Under the pieces are notes generated by a model that was not told the DNA's origin, searched no databases, and worked only from the letters and a program-made list of their open reading frames with translations. Of a stretch of DNA of 64,000 nucleotides, positions 51,400-60,469 are shown piece after piece. Made by a program: the position numbers and the translations under genes. Each line of letters begins with the position of its first letter. Within the stretch, counting starts at the first letter, position 1. The DNA is from Kibdelosporangium sp. MJ126-NF4 (GTDB taxonomy: Bacteria > Actinomycetota > Actinomycetes > Mycobacteriales > Pseudonocardiaceae), in the NCBI RefSeq assembly GCF_000826545.1, contig NZ_CDME01000003.1:124001-188000 (forward strand), in the 5' to 3' direction.

Positions 51400-51545
51400 T
51401 TCTACCGAAGACCGCTGGTCTCTTCCCCCGTGAAGATGAAGATCCCGCAAGGGTGGCCCGCGCAGGAGGAACGAGCTGAGAGCTTCTTTCTTACGCCCGT
51501 GCCTGCGCTTGCCGCATGTACCGGGCGTTTCGTCTTTTCCGGGCT
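51400..51545 (+). ncRNA. L10 ribosomal protein leader RNA with attenuator
   Basis: The leader of rplJ shows CCGAAGACCGCTGGTC and the conserved CCGCGCAGGAGGAACG, typical of actinobacterial L10 leaders that bind the L10-L12 complex. A terminator-like stem ACGCCCG/CGGGCGT (51493-51528) with TTTCGTCTTTT follows, before the ribosome site of rplJ. Binding of L10(L12)4 probably controls read-through (family knowledge). Confidence 0.75.
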
Positions 51546-51582
51546 GGAGTACGAGTGGTCGTAGCCCAGAGAGGAGGCGAAC

Positions 51583-52119
51583 ATGGCGAAGCCGGACAAG
51601 GTGGCCGCAGTCGCCGAGATCGCGGACAAGTTCCGTACGAGCTCGGCCGCCGTCGTCACGCAGTACAGCGGCCTCTCCGTGTCGCAGCTCACCACGCTGC
51701 GCCGCGCTCTCGGCACCAACGCGTCCTACCGTGTCGCGAAGAACACCCTGGTCAAGCTGGCCGCCAAGGATGCCGGAGTGCAGGGCCTCGACGGCCTGTT
51801 CGTCGGTCCGACGGCCATCACGTTCGTCGACGGCGAGCCTGTCGACGCGGCCAAGGCGCTTCGTGATTTCGCGAAGGACAACAAAGGCCTGGTCATCAAG
51901 GGCGGCTACATGGAAGGCCGCGCGCTCTCTGTCGAAGAGGTCGCGCAGATTGCTGACCTGGAAAGCCGTGAGGTGCTGCTCGCCAAGCTGGCGGGCGCGA
52001 TGAAGGGCAACCTTGCCAAGGCCGCCGGGCTGTTCGCCGCCCCGGCCACGCAGGTCGCCCGCCTGGCTGCCGCGCTGCAGGAGAAGAAAGCAGCCGCGGA
52101 AGCTCCCGCCGAGAGCTGA
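51583..52119 (+). CDS. rplJ: 50S ribosomal protein L10
   Basis: The 178-aa protein has [41 protein letters not shown] and [17 protein letters not shown]; the C-terminal helix binds L7/L12 dimers. ATG 51583 follows GAGGAGG. It is autoregulated through the upstream leader. Confidence 0.97.
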   Translation: MAKPDKVAAVAEIADKFRTSSAAVVTQYSGLSVSQLTTLRRALGTNASYRVAKNTLVKLAAKDAGVQGLDGLFVGPTAITFVDGEPVDAAKALRDFAKDNKGLVIKGGYMEGRALSVEEVAQIADLESREVLLAKLAGAMKGNLAKAAGLFAAPATQVARLAAALQEKKAAAEAPAES

Positions 52120-52161
52120 AGTTCACCCCCACCCGCTTAGTCAGAGAAAGGAGCCGCCACC

Positions 52162-52545
52162 ATGGCGAAGCTCAGCACCGACGAGCTGCTCGACGCGTTC
52201 AAGGAAATGACGCTGCTTGAGCTGTCGGACTTCGTGAAGCAGTTCGAAGAGGTCTTCGACGTCAAGGCCGCCGCTCCGGTCGCCGTCGCCGCCGCCCCTG
52301 GTGCCGTCGCGGCTGAGGCCCCCGAGGAGCAGGACGAGTTCGACGTCGTCCTCGAGTCGGCCGGCGACAAGAAGATCCAGGTCATCAAGGTCGTCCGCGA
52401 GGTCGTCTCGGGCCTGGGCCTGAAGGAGGCCAAGGAGCTCGTCGAGAGCGCGCCGAAGCCGGTCCTGGAGAAGGTCGCCAAGGAGGCCGCCGAGGCCGCC
52501 AAGGAGAAGCTCGAGGCAGTTGGCGCCAAGATCTCCCTGAAGTGA
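52162..52545 (+). CDS. rplL: 50S ribosomal protein L7/L12
   Basis: The 127-aa protein has an N-terminal dimerisation domain ([27 protein letters not shown]), an Ala-rich hinge, and the C-terminal domain [36 protein letters not shown], which recruits translation factors. It forms the stalk with L10 and is followed by a strong terminator. Confidence 0.97.
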   Translation: MAKLSTDELLDAFKEMTLLELSDFVKQFEEVFDVKAAAPVAVAAAPGAVAAEAPEEQDEFDVVLESAGDKKIQVIKVVREVVSGLGLKEAKELVESAPKPVLEKVAKEAAEAAKEKLEAVGAKISLK

Positions 52546-52580
52546 TCTGTGCGGCATGAGCCGCACCGCAATACCCGAAA

Positions 52581-52612
52581 AGGGCCGCCCTGCGCACGGG
52601 GCGGCCCTTTTT
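52581..52612 (+). terminator. Rho-independent terminator after rplL
   Basis: AGGGCCGCCC pairs with GGGCGGCCCT around a 7-base loop, followed by five Ts and CG. It ends the rplJL unit. Confidence 0.92.
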
Positions 52613-52629
52613 TCGTGGATCCTGGTGAA

Positions 52630-53172
52630 GTGACCGACACATCTGCGCCTGTGGATCCGATCTCGCACGTGCCGCCAGACTTCTTCAAGCCCGACGACGG
52701 CAAGAAATGGGCAGAGAAGCACTGGTTGAACGTGCCTGGTCCCTTCTACACAGGGAGCACCGACAACTGTTGGACCGGTCGGCTGCACGCACCGCGCCAC
52801 GTCCTGTACGGCGGCGAGTACTACAACGAGTTCGTGTACCGCCAGCCCCAGACCCGGGCAGAGGTCGAGTGTTTGCTGGCCGCGGCCGAGGAAGACCCGT
52901 TCCAAGGTTATGCCTGCGACGGCGACTCGCGGTGGACACCGGACGCCGTTCGCACCTGGTGGAACGAACGAGGCAAGGTCGAGGAGCACGTCACGGCGTT
53001 GCTCGGCGAATGGACCGCCGGGACCAAATCGCACGAGCTTGAAGCCGCCGAAGGCGCACGTGACTTCCTCGCGTACCTGGCAGGTGACCTCAGGACCGAC
53101 CTTCGGGAGTACGTCTTCCGCCTGGAACAAGGCCGCTACCCGGTCGCTGGTGATCAGCTCCCAGAGCTCTGA
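52630..53172 (+). CDS. Hypothetical protein, 180 aa
   Basis: The soluble protein is rich in Trp, Tyr and acidic residues (HWLNVPGPFYTGSTDNCWTGRL, VLYGGEYYNEFVYRQPQTRAEVE, AAEEDPFQGYACDGDSRWTPDAV). Homologous-looking proteins are widespread in actinobacteria, sometimes misnamed ferredoxins; no cluster-binding Cys motif is present here. The GTG start at 52630 lies only 18 bases after the rplL terminator, so its promoter must overlap that hairpin region or it relies on read-through. The function is not known. Confidence 0.75.
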   Translation: MTDTSAPVDPISHVPPDFFKPDDGKKWAEKHWLNVPGPFYTGSTDNCWTGRLHAPRHVLYGGEYYNEFVYRQPQTRAEVECLLAAAEEDPFQGYACDGDSRWTPDAVRTWWNERGKVEEHVTALLGEWTAGTKSHELEAAEGARDFLAYLAGDLRTDLREYVFRLEQGRYPVAGDQLPEL

Positions 53173-53252
53173 GCTGCGGGACCTTTCGCACGGTGGGTCA
53201 GCGCATGCCGCGCCGACCCACCGCCAGCCCGAAAACCGGGCATTTACGCTGG

Positions 53253-54107
53253 TCAGCGCCAGCCGGTGACCTCTGTCAGGCGGGCTGCCGTGACCCTTGC
53301 TCCGCTGTTCTGGCTGCCGCCGTAGGCGTGGAACGCCAGCGCGCACCAGCCTTCGCAGCCTGCTGAGCCTGCTGGGCGGTTGGTTGCCACCGCGCTGCCG
53401 CTGTTACCGCCGACGGTGTCGTTCTGGTAGTACAGCCGCAACGTGCCTGACGTGCGGATCTGGTCCGTTGAGAGCCACTGTTGCTTGTTCTTGTCGCCGC
53501 CGTAGCCCTGGATTGTGGTGGCGGTGCCGTTCAGGGACGCCGTTGTCGCGTACGCGCCGTACCAGCCGACGGTGTTGCCGATGGTGCAGTTCAGTTTCGC
53601 GCCGCCGTAGTCCTCGTCCGCTGAGCCGTTGGTCCTGTAGCCGTTGCTGACACGCAGGGTTGTTGCTGTGCAGGAGCCGTAGGGGGCTGTGTCGCCGTTG
53701 TAGCCCGGGTAGAACTTCAGGCCTTCGTAGAACGCCGAGCCGCTCCAGACGCAGTGGCCTGCTGTCAGGACCAGGGACGCTCCGAACATCCAGCCTGTGC
53801 AGTGCTGGCGTTCCGTTCCTCCGGATGTTCTCGTGATCAGCACTGTTGCCCTGGCTGGGAAGTTCGTTGTCGGGTTCACGCGTACGCGGTTGTCCGGGCC
53901 GATGATCGACTGGACACCTATGCCCGCGAACCCTTCTATCTTGTGTCCGGGTTGGACTGGTTCTGCTCCGACGAGTGCGGGGTCCTGGATTCCGCTGCCC
54001 TCGTAGGCGGGGACGCCGGTCAGGGTTCCGCTCGCGTTCGCGGGCGTTGCCATGACGACTCCGGCTATCAGGACTCCGCTGAGTAAGGCCACCAGACGGT
54101 CACGCAT
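53253..54107 (-). CDS. Secreted S1-family serine protease (glutamyl-endopeptidase-like)
   Basis: The 284-aa protein has a signal peptide (VALLSGVLIAGVVMATPANASG) and a pro-region, then a trypsin-like fold with the full triad: His in LVLTAGHCVWSG, Asp in SADEDYGGAKL, and Ser in GGNSGSAV. NDTVGGNSGSAV and WMFGASLVLTAGHC resemble V8/glutamyl endopeptidase-type enzymes. Several Cys pairs suggest disulfides. It reads against the mce operon promoter region; no operon partner is seen. Confidence 0.92.
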   Translation of the reverse strand: MRDRLVALLSGVLIAGVVMATPANASGTLTGVPAYEGSGIQDPALVGAEPVQPGHKIEGFAGIGVQSIIGPDNRVRVNPTTNFPARATVLITRTSGGTERQHCTGWMFGASLVLTAGHCVWSGSAFYEGLKFYPGYNGDTAPYGSCTATTLRVSNGYRTNGSADEDYGGAKLNCTIGNTVGWYGAYATTASLNGTATTIQGYGGDKNKQQWLSTDQIRTSGTLRLYYQNDTVGGNSGSAVATNRPAGSAGCEGWCALAFHAYGGSQNSGARVTAARLTEVTGWR

Positions 54108-54317
54108 GTTGTTTCTCCGTCCGTCGCAGGGATGACAACTGACGGTATCCAGCTGGTACCGCTACGCACAGCATCCTTCGTAGCGAATGCGCCACGCTGG
54201 TCCGACTGGTCTAGGGTGCGGGTCCGGGTGGCATATGCGAGGGTCCGACGTACCAGGCAGTAACCCCGGCGGACCACGCTCGTTGGTCATTAGAGGAACG
54301 CGAGCTCGGGAGGATCG

Positions 54318-55523
54318 ATGGGCGCCGAAGTGGTGGTCGAGGGTCTCACCAAGTCCTTCGGGCGGCAAACCATCTGGCGGGATGTCACCTTGACCCTGCC
54401 TCCCGGCGAGGTCAGCGTGATGCTGGGCCCGTCGGGTACTGGTAAGTCCGTCTTCCTGAAGTCCATGATCGGCCTGCTCAAGCCGGACCGTGGCAAGTGT
54501 GTGGTCAACGGCGTCGACGTCGTCTCCTGCTCGGAGAGCAAGCTCTACGAGACCCGCAAGCTGTTCGGCGTCCTGTTCCAGGACGGCGCGCTCTTCGGCT
54601 CGATGAACCTCTACGACAACGTCGCCTTCCCGCTGCGGGAACACACCCGCAAGTCGGAGACCGAGATCAAGCGCATCGTCCTCGAGAAGATGGACATGGT
54701 CGGTCTCGCGGGCGCCGAGAAGAAGCTCCCAGGGGAGATCTCCGGCGGTATGCGCAAGCGCGCCGGGCTGGCCCGCGCACTCGTGCTCGACCCCGAGATC
54801 ATCCTGTGCGACGAGCCGGACTCCGGTCTCGACCCCGTCCGCACCGCGTACATCAGCCAGCTGCTGATCGACCTCAACGCCCAGGTCGACGCCACCATCC
54901 TGATCGTCACGCACAACATCAACCTGGCTCGTACGGTGCCGGACAACCTCGGCATGCTCTACCGCCGCGAGCTGGTCATGTTCGGCCCGCGTGAGGTGCT
55001 GCTGACCTCCGACGAGCCCGCTGTCCAGCAGTTCCTCAACGGCAGCCGGTTCGGTCCGATCGGCATGTCCGAGGAGAAGGACGTGGCCACGCTCGCCGCC
55101 GAGCAGGAGCTGGCCGACTCCGGCCACCACGACGGGTCCTCCGAGGACATCTACGGTGTCGTCCCGCAGCTGCAGCCCACCCCTGGCCTGCCGGAGCGGA
55201 TGGGTGTCCGCCGCCGCAAGGACCGGGTGATGAGCATCCTGCACTCGCTGCCGCCCGCCGCGCAGGAGGGCATCATCGAGAGCCTCACGCCCGAGGACCA
55301 GCAGCGTTACGGCGTCCGCCCGCACATGATGGCCTCCGCGGCCGCGACTGTCCCGGCTGGTCACAGACCACCGTCACCGTCGCCCGCGCCGCGTCCCCAG
55401 CATCAGCAGCAGGTGCCCCCGCAGCATGGCGGGGAGCGCTTCCAGGGTGATCTCGGCGTCGCCGAGATCCCGCAGTCCCCGTGGCGTCCACCCCAGCAAC
55501 AGGGACCGGGTGGTGGCGCGTGA
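54318..55523 (+). CDS. mkl: Mce transporter ATP-binding protein (Mkl/MlaF type)
   Basis: This ABC ATPase of 401 aa drives Mce-mediated lipid uptake. Walker A is GPSGTGKSVFLKSM, the Q-loop FGVLFQDGALFGSM, the signature ISGGMRKRAGLARALV (MlaF-type GGM), Walker B ILCDEPDSGLDP, and the H-loop VTHNIN. A C-terminal extension of about 140 residues, ending Pro/Gln-rich, is typical of actinobacterial Mkl. GGGAGG precedes ATG 54318. The GTGA overlap with yrbEA places the ATPase in the same operon as the permeases. Confidence 0.95.
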   Translation: MGAEVVVEGLTKSFGRQTIWRDVTLTLPPGEVSVMLGPSGTGKSVFLKSMIGLLKPDRGKCVVNGVDVVSCSESKLYETRKLFGVLFQDGALFGSMNLYDNVAFPLREHTRKSETEIKRIVLEKMDMVGLAGAEKKLPGEISGGMRKRAGLARALVLDPEIILCDEPDSGLDPVRTAYISQLLIDLNAQVDATILIVTHNINLARTVPDNLGMLYRRELVMFGPREVLLTSDEPAVQQFLNGSRFGPIGMSEEKDVATLAAEQELADSGHHDGSSEDIYGVVPQLQPTPGLPERMGVRRRKDRVMSILHSLPPAAQEGIIESLTPEDQQRYGVRPHMMASAAATVPAGHRPPSPSPAPRPQHQQQVPPQHGGERFQGDLGVAEIPQSPWRPPQQQGPGGGA

Positions 55524-56314
55524 CCGTTCGCTCCACCAAGTCGTCGTTCCCGGGTGCTGGCGCGCTTCGTGAGACCGGCCAGATGTTCGCACTCGGGCTC
55601 GACGTCGTGCGCGGGGTGTTCCAGCGGCCGTTCCAGTTCCGGGAGTTCGTGCACCAGTCCTGGTTCATCGCCAGTGTCTCGATCCTGCCGACAGCGCTGG
55701 TCGCGATCCCGTTCGGCGCGGTCATCGCGCTGCAGCTGGGGTCGCTGGTCACGCAGCTCGGCGCGCAGTCGTTCATGGGCGCGGCGAGCGTGCTCGCGAT
55801 CATCCAGCAGGCGGCGCCGCTGGTGACCGCGCTGCTCGTCGCCGGTGCCGGTGGCTCGGCGATGTGCGCGGACATCGGCGCGCGGACCATCCGCGAGGAG
55901 ATCGACGCGATGGAGGTGCTCGGTGTCTCGGCCGTGCAGCGCCTCGTCGTGCCGCGGGTGCTCGCGTCCATGCTGATCGCCGTGCTGCTCAACGGGCTGG
56001 TCAGCGTCGTCGGCGTGCTCGGTGGCTACTTCTTCAACGTGGTCCTGCAGGGCGGCACGCCCGGTGCGTACCTCGCCGGGTTCTCCGCGCTCGCGCAGCT
56101 GCCGGACCTGTGGATCAGCGAGATCAAGGCGTTGATCTTCGGGTTCATCGCGGGTGTGGTCGCCTGCTACCGCGGCCTGAACCCGCCGCCCGGCCCCAAG
56201 GGCGTCGGTGACGCGGTCAACCAGTCGGTCGTCATCACGTTCCTGCTGTTGTTCTTCGTGAACTTCGTGCTGACCACCGTGTACCTGACGGTCGTGCCCG
56301 CGAAGGGGAGCTGA
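55520..56314 (+). CDS. yrbEA: Mce ABC permease YrbEA (MlaE family)
   Basis: The 264-aa MlaE-type permease has about five membrane segments. The conserved cytoplasmic loop is ADIGARTIREEIDAMEVLGVSAVQRLVVPRVLA, the EExDAxxxxG motif that couples to the ATPase. GTG 55520 overlaps the mkl stop. It forms the membrane channel with YrbEB. Confidence 0.93.
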   Translation: MTVRSTKSSFPGAGALRETGQMFALGLDVVRGVFQRPFQFREFVHQSWFIASVSILPTALVAIPFGAVIALQLGSLVTQLGAQSFMGAASVLAIIQQAAPLVTALLVAGAGGSAMCADIGARTIREEIDAMEVLGVSAVQRLVVPRVLASMLIAVLLNGLVSVVGVLGGYFFNVVLQGGTPGAYLAGFSALAQLPDLWISEIKALIFGFIAGVVACYRGLNPPPGPKGVGDAVNQSVVITFLLLFFVNFVLTTVYLTVVPAKGS

Positions 56315-56317
56315 GTC

Positions 56318-57142
56318 ATGGCAGTGAGGGACCAGCTCCGCAAGCCGCTGGAGATGCTCGACCGCGCGGGCGACCAGATGTCCTTCTACGCGAGGGCGCT
56401 GGCGTGGATCCCGGCAACGGCCACCCGGTACATGCGCGAGACCATGCGGCTGCTGGCCGAGGTGAGCTTCGGCAGCGGCGCGCTCGCGGTCATCGGCGGC
56501 ACCATCGGCGTGATGCTCGGCCTGACGCTGTTCGTCGGCACCGTCGTCGGCCTGCAGGGTTACTCCGCGCTCAACCAGATCGGCACGGCCGCGTTCGCCG
56601 GGTTCGTCTCGGCGTACTTCAACACCCGCGAGATCGCGCCGCTGGTGGCGGGCCTGGCGTTGTCGGCGACGGTCGGTTCGGGCTTCACCGCCCAGCTCGG
56701 CGCGATGCGGATCTCCGAGGAGATCGACGCGCTGGAAGTGATCGGTGTGCCGTCGCTGCCGTACCTGGTGACGACCAGGATCATGGCCGGGTTCATCGCG
56801 GTCATTCCCTTGTACATCATCGGTCTGCTGTCGTCCTATGTGGCCTCACGGACGATCACGGTGTACTTCTACGGCCAGTCCGCCGGGACGTACGACCATT
56901 ACTTCGACCTGTTCCTACCCCCGCAGGACGTGTTCTGGTCCTTCGGCAAGGTGCTGATCTTCGCCGTGGTGATCATCCTGACCCACTGCTACTACGGCTA
57001 CCGCGCCAGCGGCGGCCCCGCCGGTGTCGGTGTCGCCGTCGGCCGCGCGGTGCGGACCACGATCGTCTCGGTCACGTTGCTCGACTTCTTTTTGAGCCTG
57101 GCGATCTGGGGTACCACGACGACCGTGAGGATCGCCGGATGA
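56318..57142 (+). CDS. yrbEB: Mce ABC permease YrbEB (MlaE family)
   Basis: The 274-aa MlaE-type permease has the coupling loop AQLGAMRISEEIDALEVIGVPSLPYLVTTRIMAG. It starts 3 bp after yrbEA, and its stop overlaps the first mce gene (ATGA). With YrbEA it forms the heterodimeric permease. Confidence 0.93.
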   Translation: MAVRDQLRKPLEMLDRAGDQMSFYARALAWIPATATRYMRETMRLLAEVSFGSGALAVIGGTIGVMLGLTLFVGTVVGLQGYSALNQIGTAAFAGFVSAYFNTREIAPLVAGLALSATVGSGFTAQLGAMRISEEIDALEVIGVPSLPYLVTTRIMAGFIAVIPLYIIGLLSSYVASRTITVYFYGQSAGTYDHYFDLFLPPQDVFWSFGKVLIFAVVIILTHCYYGYRASGGPAGVGVAVGRAVRTTIVSVTLLDFFLSLAIWGTTTTVRIAG

Positions 57143-58467
57143 CCACGCTGCGAAGGAGGCTGCTCGGCCTGCTGTTCATCTCGTTGCTGGTCGGCTTCGT
57201 GGTGCTCAGCGTCGCGTTCTTCAACCGGTCGTTCTCGACGTACGTGAACGTCTCGCTGACCACCGACAAGGTCGGCAACCAGCTGCAGCAGCGCTCGGAC
57301 GTCAAGGTGCGCGGGCTGATCGTCGGCTCGGTCGAGAAGATCACCCCGACCGCGCAGGGCGCCCAGCTCACCCTGGCGCTCGACCCGGACAAAGTGGACC
57401 TGATCCCGGACAACGTGTCCGCGCGGTTCCTGCCCAAGACCCTGTTCGGCGAACGCTATGTGTCGCTGCAGATCCCGCAGCAGCCGTCCGTGCGGACACT
57501 GCGCGCGGGCGACGCGATCAAACAGGACAGGTCCGCGCCCGCGATCGAGGTCGAGAAGGCGCTCAACGACCTTCTGCCTGTGCTGCAAGCGGTTCAGCCG
57601 CAGAAGCTGTCCAGCACGCTGACCGCGATCTCCACCGCGTTGGAGGGCCGTGGCAAGCCGCTCGGTGAGACGCTGTCCGAACTCGGCCAGTACGTCGGCG
57701 AACTCGCGCCGCACGTGCCCAAGCTGCAGCACGACCTGCAGGCGCTGGTGAAGTTCTCGGACACCTACAGCGAAGCGACACCGCAGCTGGTGCAGGCGCT
57801 CACGGACCTGACCACGACGTCGAAGACGATCGCCGACCAGCGCACCAACCTGTCCAATTTGTACGCCAGCGTGACGACCGCGGGGACCGACCTGCGGACG
57901 TTCCTCGCGGTGAACAAGAACAACCTGATCCAGTTCACGGCGACCTCCCGGCCGACCCTGGAGGTGCTGGCCAAGTACGCGCCGTCGTACCCGTGCTTCC
58001 TCAAGCAGATGGCCGAGTTGGTTCCCGAGCTGGACAAGGCGTTCGGCAAGGGCACCAACGAGCCGGGCCTGCACGCGACGATCGAGATCACGGTCAACCG
58101 CGGCCCGTACAAGCCGGGCAAGGACACGCCACGCTACGACGAGCACCGCGGACCGCGTTGCTACGACCTGCAGAACGCCCCGGACCCCTTCCCGCAGCAT
58201 CCGCCGGACGGCCCGCTGCAGGACGGTTCGTCCAAGCCGCCCAACTCCCGGCCCGGACAGGACGGCCTGCTGCCGCCCGCGACCGCGGCCGGGGTGACCA
58301 CACCGTCGTCGGCCGGTGACTTCGGGCTGGCCAACACCCAGACCGAGCAGGAGTTCGTCGCCGCGATGATGGCCGGGAAGCTGGGTGTGGAACCGGACCA
58401 GGTGCAGGGGTGGACCGCGTTCCTCGCCGCGCCGGTGTTCCGCGGAGCGGAGGTGACCGCCAAATGA
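57139..58467 (+). CDS. mceA: MceA-family substrate-binding protein
   Basis: The 442-aa protein has an N-terminal membrane anchor (LLGLLFISLLVGFVVLSVAFF), the MCE/MlaD domain (VGNQLQQRSDVKVRGLIVGSVEKI ... LFGERYVSLQIP), a long helical region that forms the lipid tunnel, and a Pro-rich tail. As first of six Mce proteins after yrbEB it is called MceA by position. The substrate (sterols or fatty acids in relatives) is not predicted. Confidence 0.9.
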   Translation: MTTLRRRLLGLLFISLLVGFVVLSVAFFNRSFSTYVNVSLTTDKVGNQLQQRSDVKVRGLIVGSVEKITPTAQGAQLTLALDPDKVDLIPDNVSARFLPKTLFGERYVSLQIPQQPSVRTLRAGDAIKQDRSAPAIEVEKALNDLLPVLQAVQPQKLSSTLTAISTALEGRGKPLGETLSELGQYVGELAPHVPKLQHDLQALVKFSDTYSEATPQLVQALTDLTTTSKTIADQRTNLSNLYASVTTAGTDLRTFLAVNKNNLIQFTATSRPTLEVLAKYAPSYPCFLKQMAELVPELDKAFGKGTNEPGLHATIEITVNRGPYKPGKDTPRYDEHRGPRCYDLQNAPDPFPQHPPDGPLQDGSSKPPNSRPGQDGLLPPATAAGVTTPSSAGDFGLANTQTEQEFVAAMMAGKLGVEPDQVQGWTAFLAAPVFRGAEVTAK

Positions 58468-59489
58468 AAAGCCTCACCGGACCACTGGTCAAGCTGACGC
58501 TGTTCATCGTGATCACCGTCGTCGCCACGACCGTGCTGGCGATCAGCATCGCGAACACGAACCTCAGCTCCACCAACACGTACTCGGCCAGGTTCGTCGA
58601 CGTGACCTCGCTGCTGCCCGGTGACGACATCCGCATCGCGGGTGTCCGCGTCGGCCAGGTCGAGGACGTCGGGATCGCGGACCGCAAGCAGGCCGAGGTG
58701 AAGTTCTCGGTCGACGCGGGCCGCGAGCTGCCCGCCGGGGTGACCGCGACGATCAAGTTCAAGAACCTGGTCGGCCAGCGCTACATCTCGCTGAGCCAGG
58801 GCACCGGCAGCGGCCTGCTCCCGCCGGGCGCCACGATCCCGTTGGCCCGCACCAAGCCCGCACTGGACCTGACCGAATTGTTCAACGGTTTCAAGCCGTT
58901 GTTCCGCGCGCTGTCCCCGGACGACGTGAACAAGCTGTCCTACGAGATCATCCAGGTCCTGCAGGGCGAGGGCGGCACGGTCGAGTCGCTGCTGTCCCAC
59001 ACGGCTTCGCTGACCAAGACGATCGCCGACAAGGACGTGGTGATCGGCGAGGTGATCACCAACCTCAACAGCCTGCTGGACACCGTGAACGCCCGCGGCC
59101 AGCAGTTGAGCGACCTGGTTGTCCAGCTGCAGCAGCTGGTCTCCGGTCTCGCCGCGGACCGCAAGCCGATCGGTGACGCGATCCAGGCGCTGTCCGGGCT
59201 GGCCGGTACCACCTCCGGCCTGCTCAACGAGGCCCGTGAGCCGCTGAAGAACGACATCGCCGCGTTGGGCACGCTCACCAAGAACCTCAACGACTCCGAG
59301 CAGGTCGTCGAGCACTTCGTGAAGTTCCTGCCGACCAAGGTGGAGACGCTGACCCGGACAGCCAGCTACGGCTCGTGGTTCAACTTCTACCTCTGCTCGG
59401 CCTCCGGCCAGGTGGCGTTGCCGCCGTTGATCACCCAGCCGATCGCCATCCCGATCGCGCCGGTCAGCCAGCCGAGGTGCAAAGGATGA
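58464..59489 (+). CDS. mceB: MceB-family protein
   Basis: The 341-aa protein has a membrane anchor (LVKLTLFIVITVVATTVLAISI) and an MCE domain (SLLPGDDIRIAGVRVGQVEDVGI ... NLVGQRYISLSQG), followed by a coiled-coil tunnel region with VVQLQQLVSGLAADRKPIGDAI. The start overlaps the mceA stop by four bases. Confidence 0.9.
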   Translation: MKSLTGPLVKLTLFIVITVVATTVLAISIANTNLSSTNTYSARFVDVTSLLPGDDIRIAGVRVGQVEDVGIADRKQAEVKFSVDAGRELPAGVTATIKFKNLVGQRYISLSQGTGSGLLPPGATIPLARTKPALDLTELFNGFKPLFRALSPDDVNKLSYEIIQVLQGEGGTVESLLSHTASLTKTIADKDVVIGEVITNLNSLLDTVNARGQQLSDLVVQLQQLVSGLAADRKPIGDAIQALSGLAGTTSGLLNEAREPLKNDIAALGTLTKNLNDSEQVVEHFVKFLPTKVETLTRTASYGSWFNFYLCSASGQVALPPLITQPIAIPIAPVSQPRCKG

Positions 59490-60469
59490 AGTCGTTCCGT
59501 TCCCGCAACCCGATCACGATCGGCGTCACCGGTCTCGTGGTGATCGCGCTGGCGCTGCTGGCCGCGATCTACTCCGACGACCTGCCGATCATCGGCGGCG
59601 GCACCACGTACCGGGCGCAGTTCTCCGAGGCGGCCGGGATCAAGCCCGGTGACGAGGCCCGGATCGCCGGTGTGAAGGTCGGCAAGGTCACCGACATCGA
59701 CCTGGACGGCGACTCGGTGCTGGTCTCGTTCAAGGTCAAGGACGCCTGGATGGGCGACCGGACCAGGGCGGCCATCAAGATCAAGACTCTGCTCGGGCAG
59801 AAGTACATCGCGCTCGAACCGGACGGCGGCGGCACGCTCGACCCGGGCAAGCCGATCCCGCGCAACCGCACGGTCGCGCCGTACGACGTGCTTGAGGCGT
59901 TCCGCGGCCTGGCCGAGACGGTCGACGCGGTCGACACCCCGCAGCTGGCCAAGAGCTTCGAGGTGCTCTCCCAGACCTTCGCCAACACCTCGGACAACGT
60001 GAAGGGCGCGCTGGACGGGCTGTCCGCGTTGTCCAAGACGATCTCCAGCCGCGACGAGCAGCTGGCGCAGCTGCTGGGCAACACCGCGCAGATCTCCAAG
60101 ACACTGGCCGACCGGGACGCCGAGGTCGCGAAGCTGCTGGCGGACGGCAACAAGCTGCTCGACGAGGTCCGCAGGCGCAAGCAGGCGATCAGCTCGTTGC
60201 TCGACGGCACGAAGAAGCTGTCGGCCGAGCTCAAGGGCCTGGTCGAGGACAACTCCAAGCAGCTGGACCCGGTGCTGAAGGAGCTGGACCAGTTCACCGG
60301 GATGCTGCAGCGCAACCAGGACAGCCTGGCCAAGGGCATCGAGAAGTTCGCCCCGTTCGTCCGGCAGTTCAACAACACCATCGGCAACGGCCGCTGGTTC
60401 GACAACTACATCTGCGGGTTGCTGCCGCCTGCCGTCGGTCCGATCAACCCACAGGGGTGCAAGCCATGA
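59486..60469 (+). CDS. mceC: MceC-family protein
   Basis: The 327-aa protein has a membrane anchor (ITIGVTGLVVIALALLAAIY) and an MCE domain (EAAGIKPGDEARIAGVKVGKVTDIDL ... LLGQKYIALEP), then a long helical region. It ends at CGLLPPAVGPINPQGC, a Cys-bearing tail like that of MceB and typical of these proteins. ATGA coupled on both sides. Confidence 0.9.
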   Translation: MKSFRSRNPITIGVTGLVVIALALLAAIYSDDLPIIGGGTTYRAQFSEAAGIKPGDEARIAGVKVGKVTDIDLDGDSVLVSFKVKDAWMGDRTRAAIKIKTLLGQKYIALEPDGGGTLDPGKPIPRNRTVAPYDVLEAFRGLAETVDAVDTPQLAKSFEVLSQTFANTSDNVKGALDGLSALSKTISSRDEQLAQLLGNTAQISKTLADRDAEVAKLLADGNKLLDEVRRRKQAISSLLDGTKKLSAELKGLVEDNSKQLDPVLKELDQFTGMLQRNQDSLAKGIEKFAPFVRQFNNTIGNGRWFDNYICGLLPPAVGPINPQGCKP

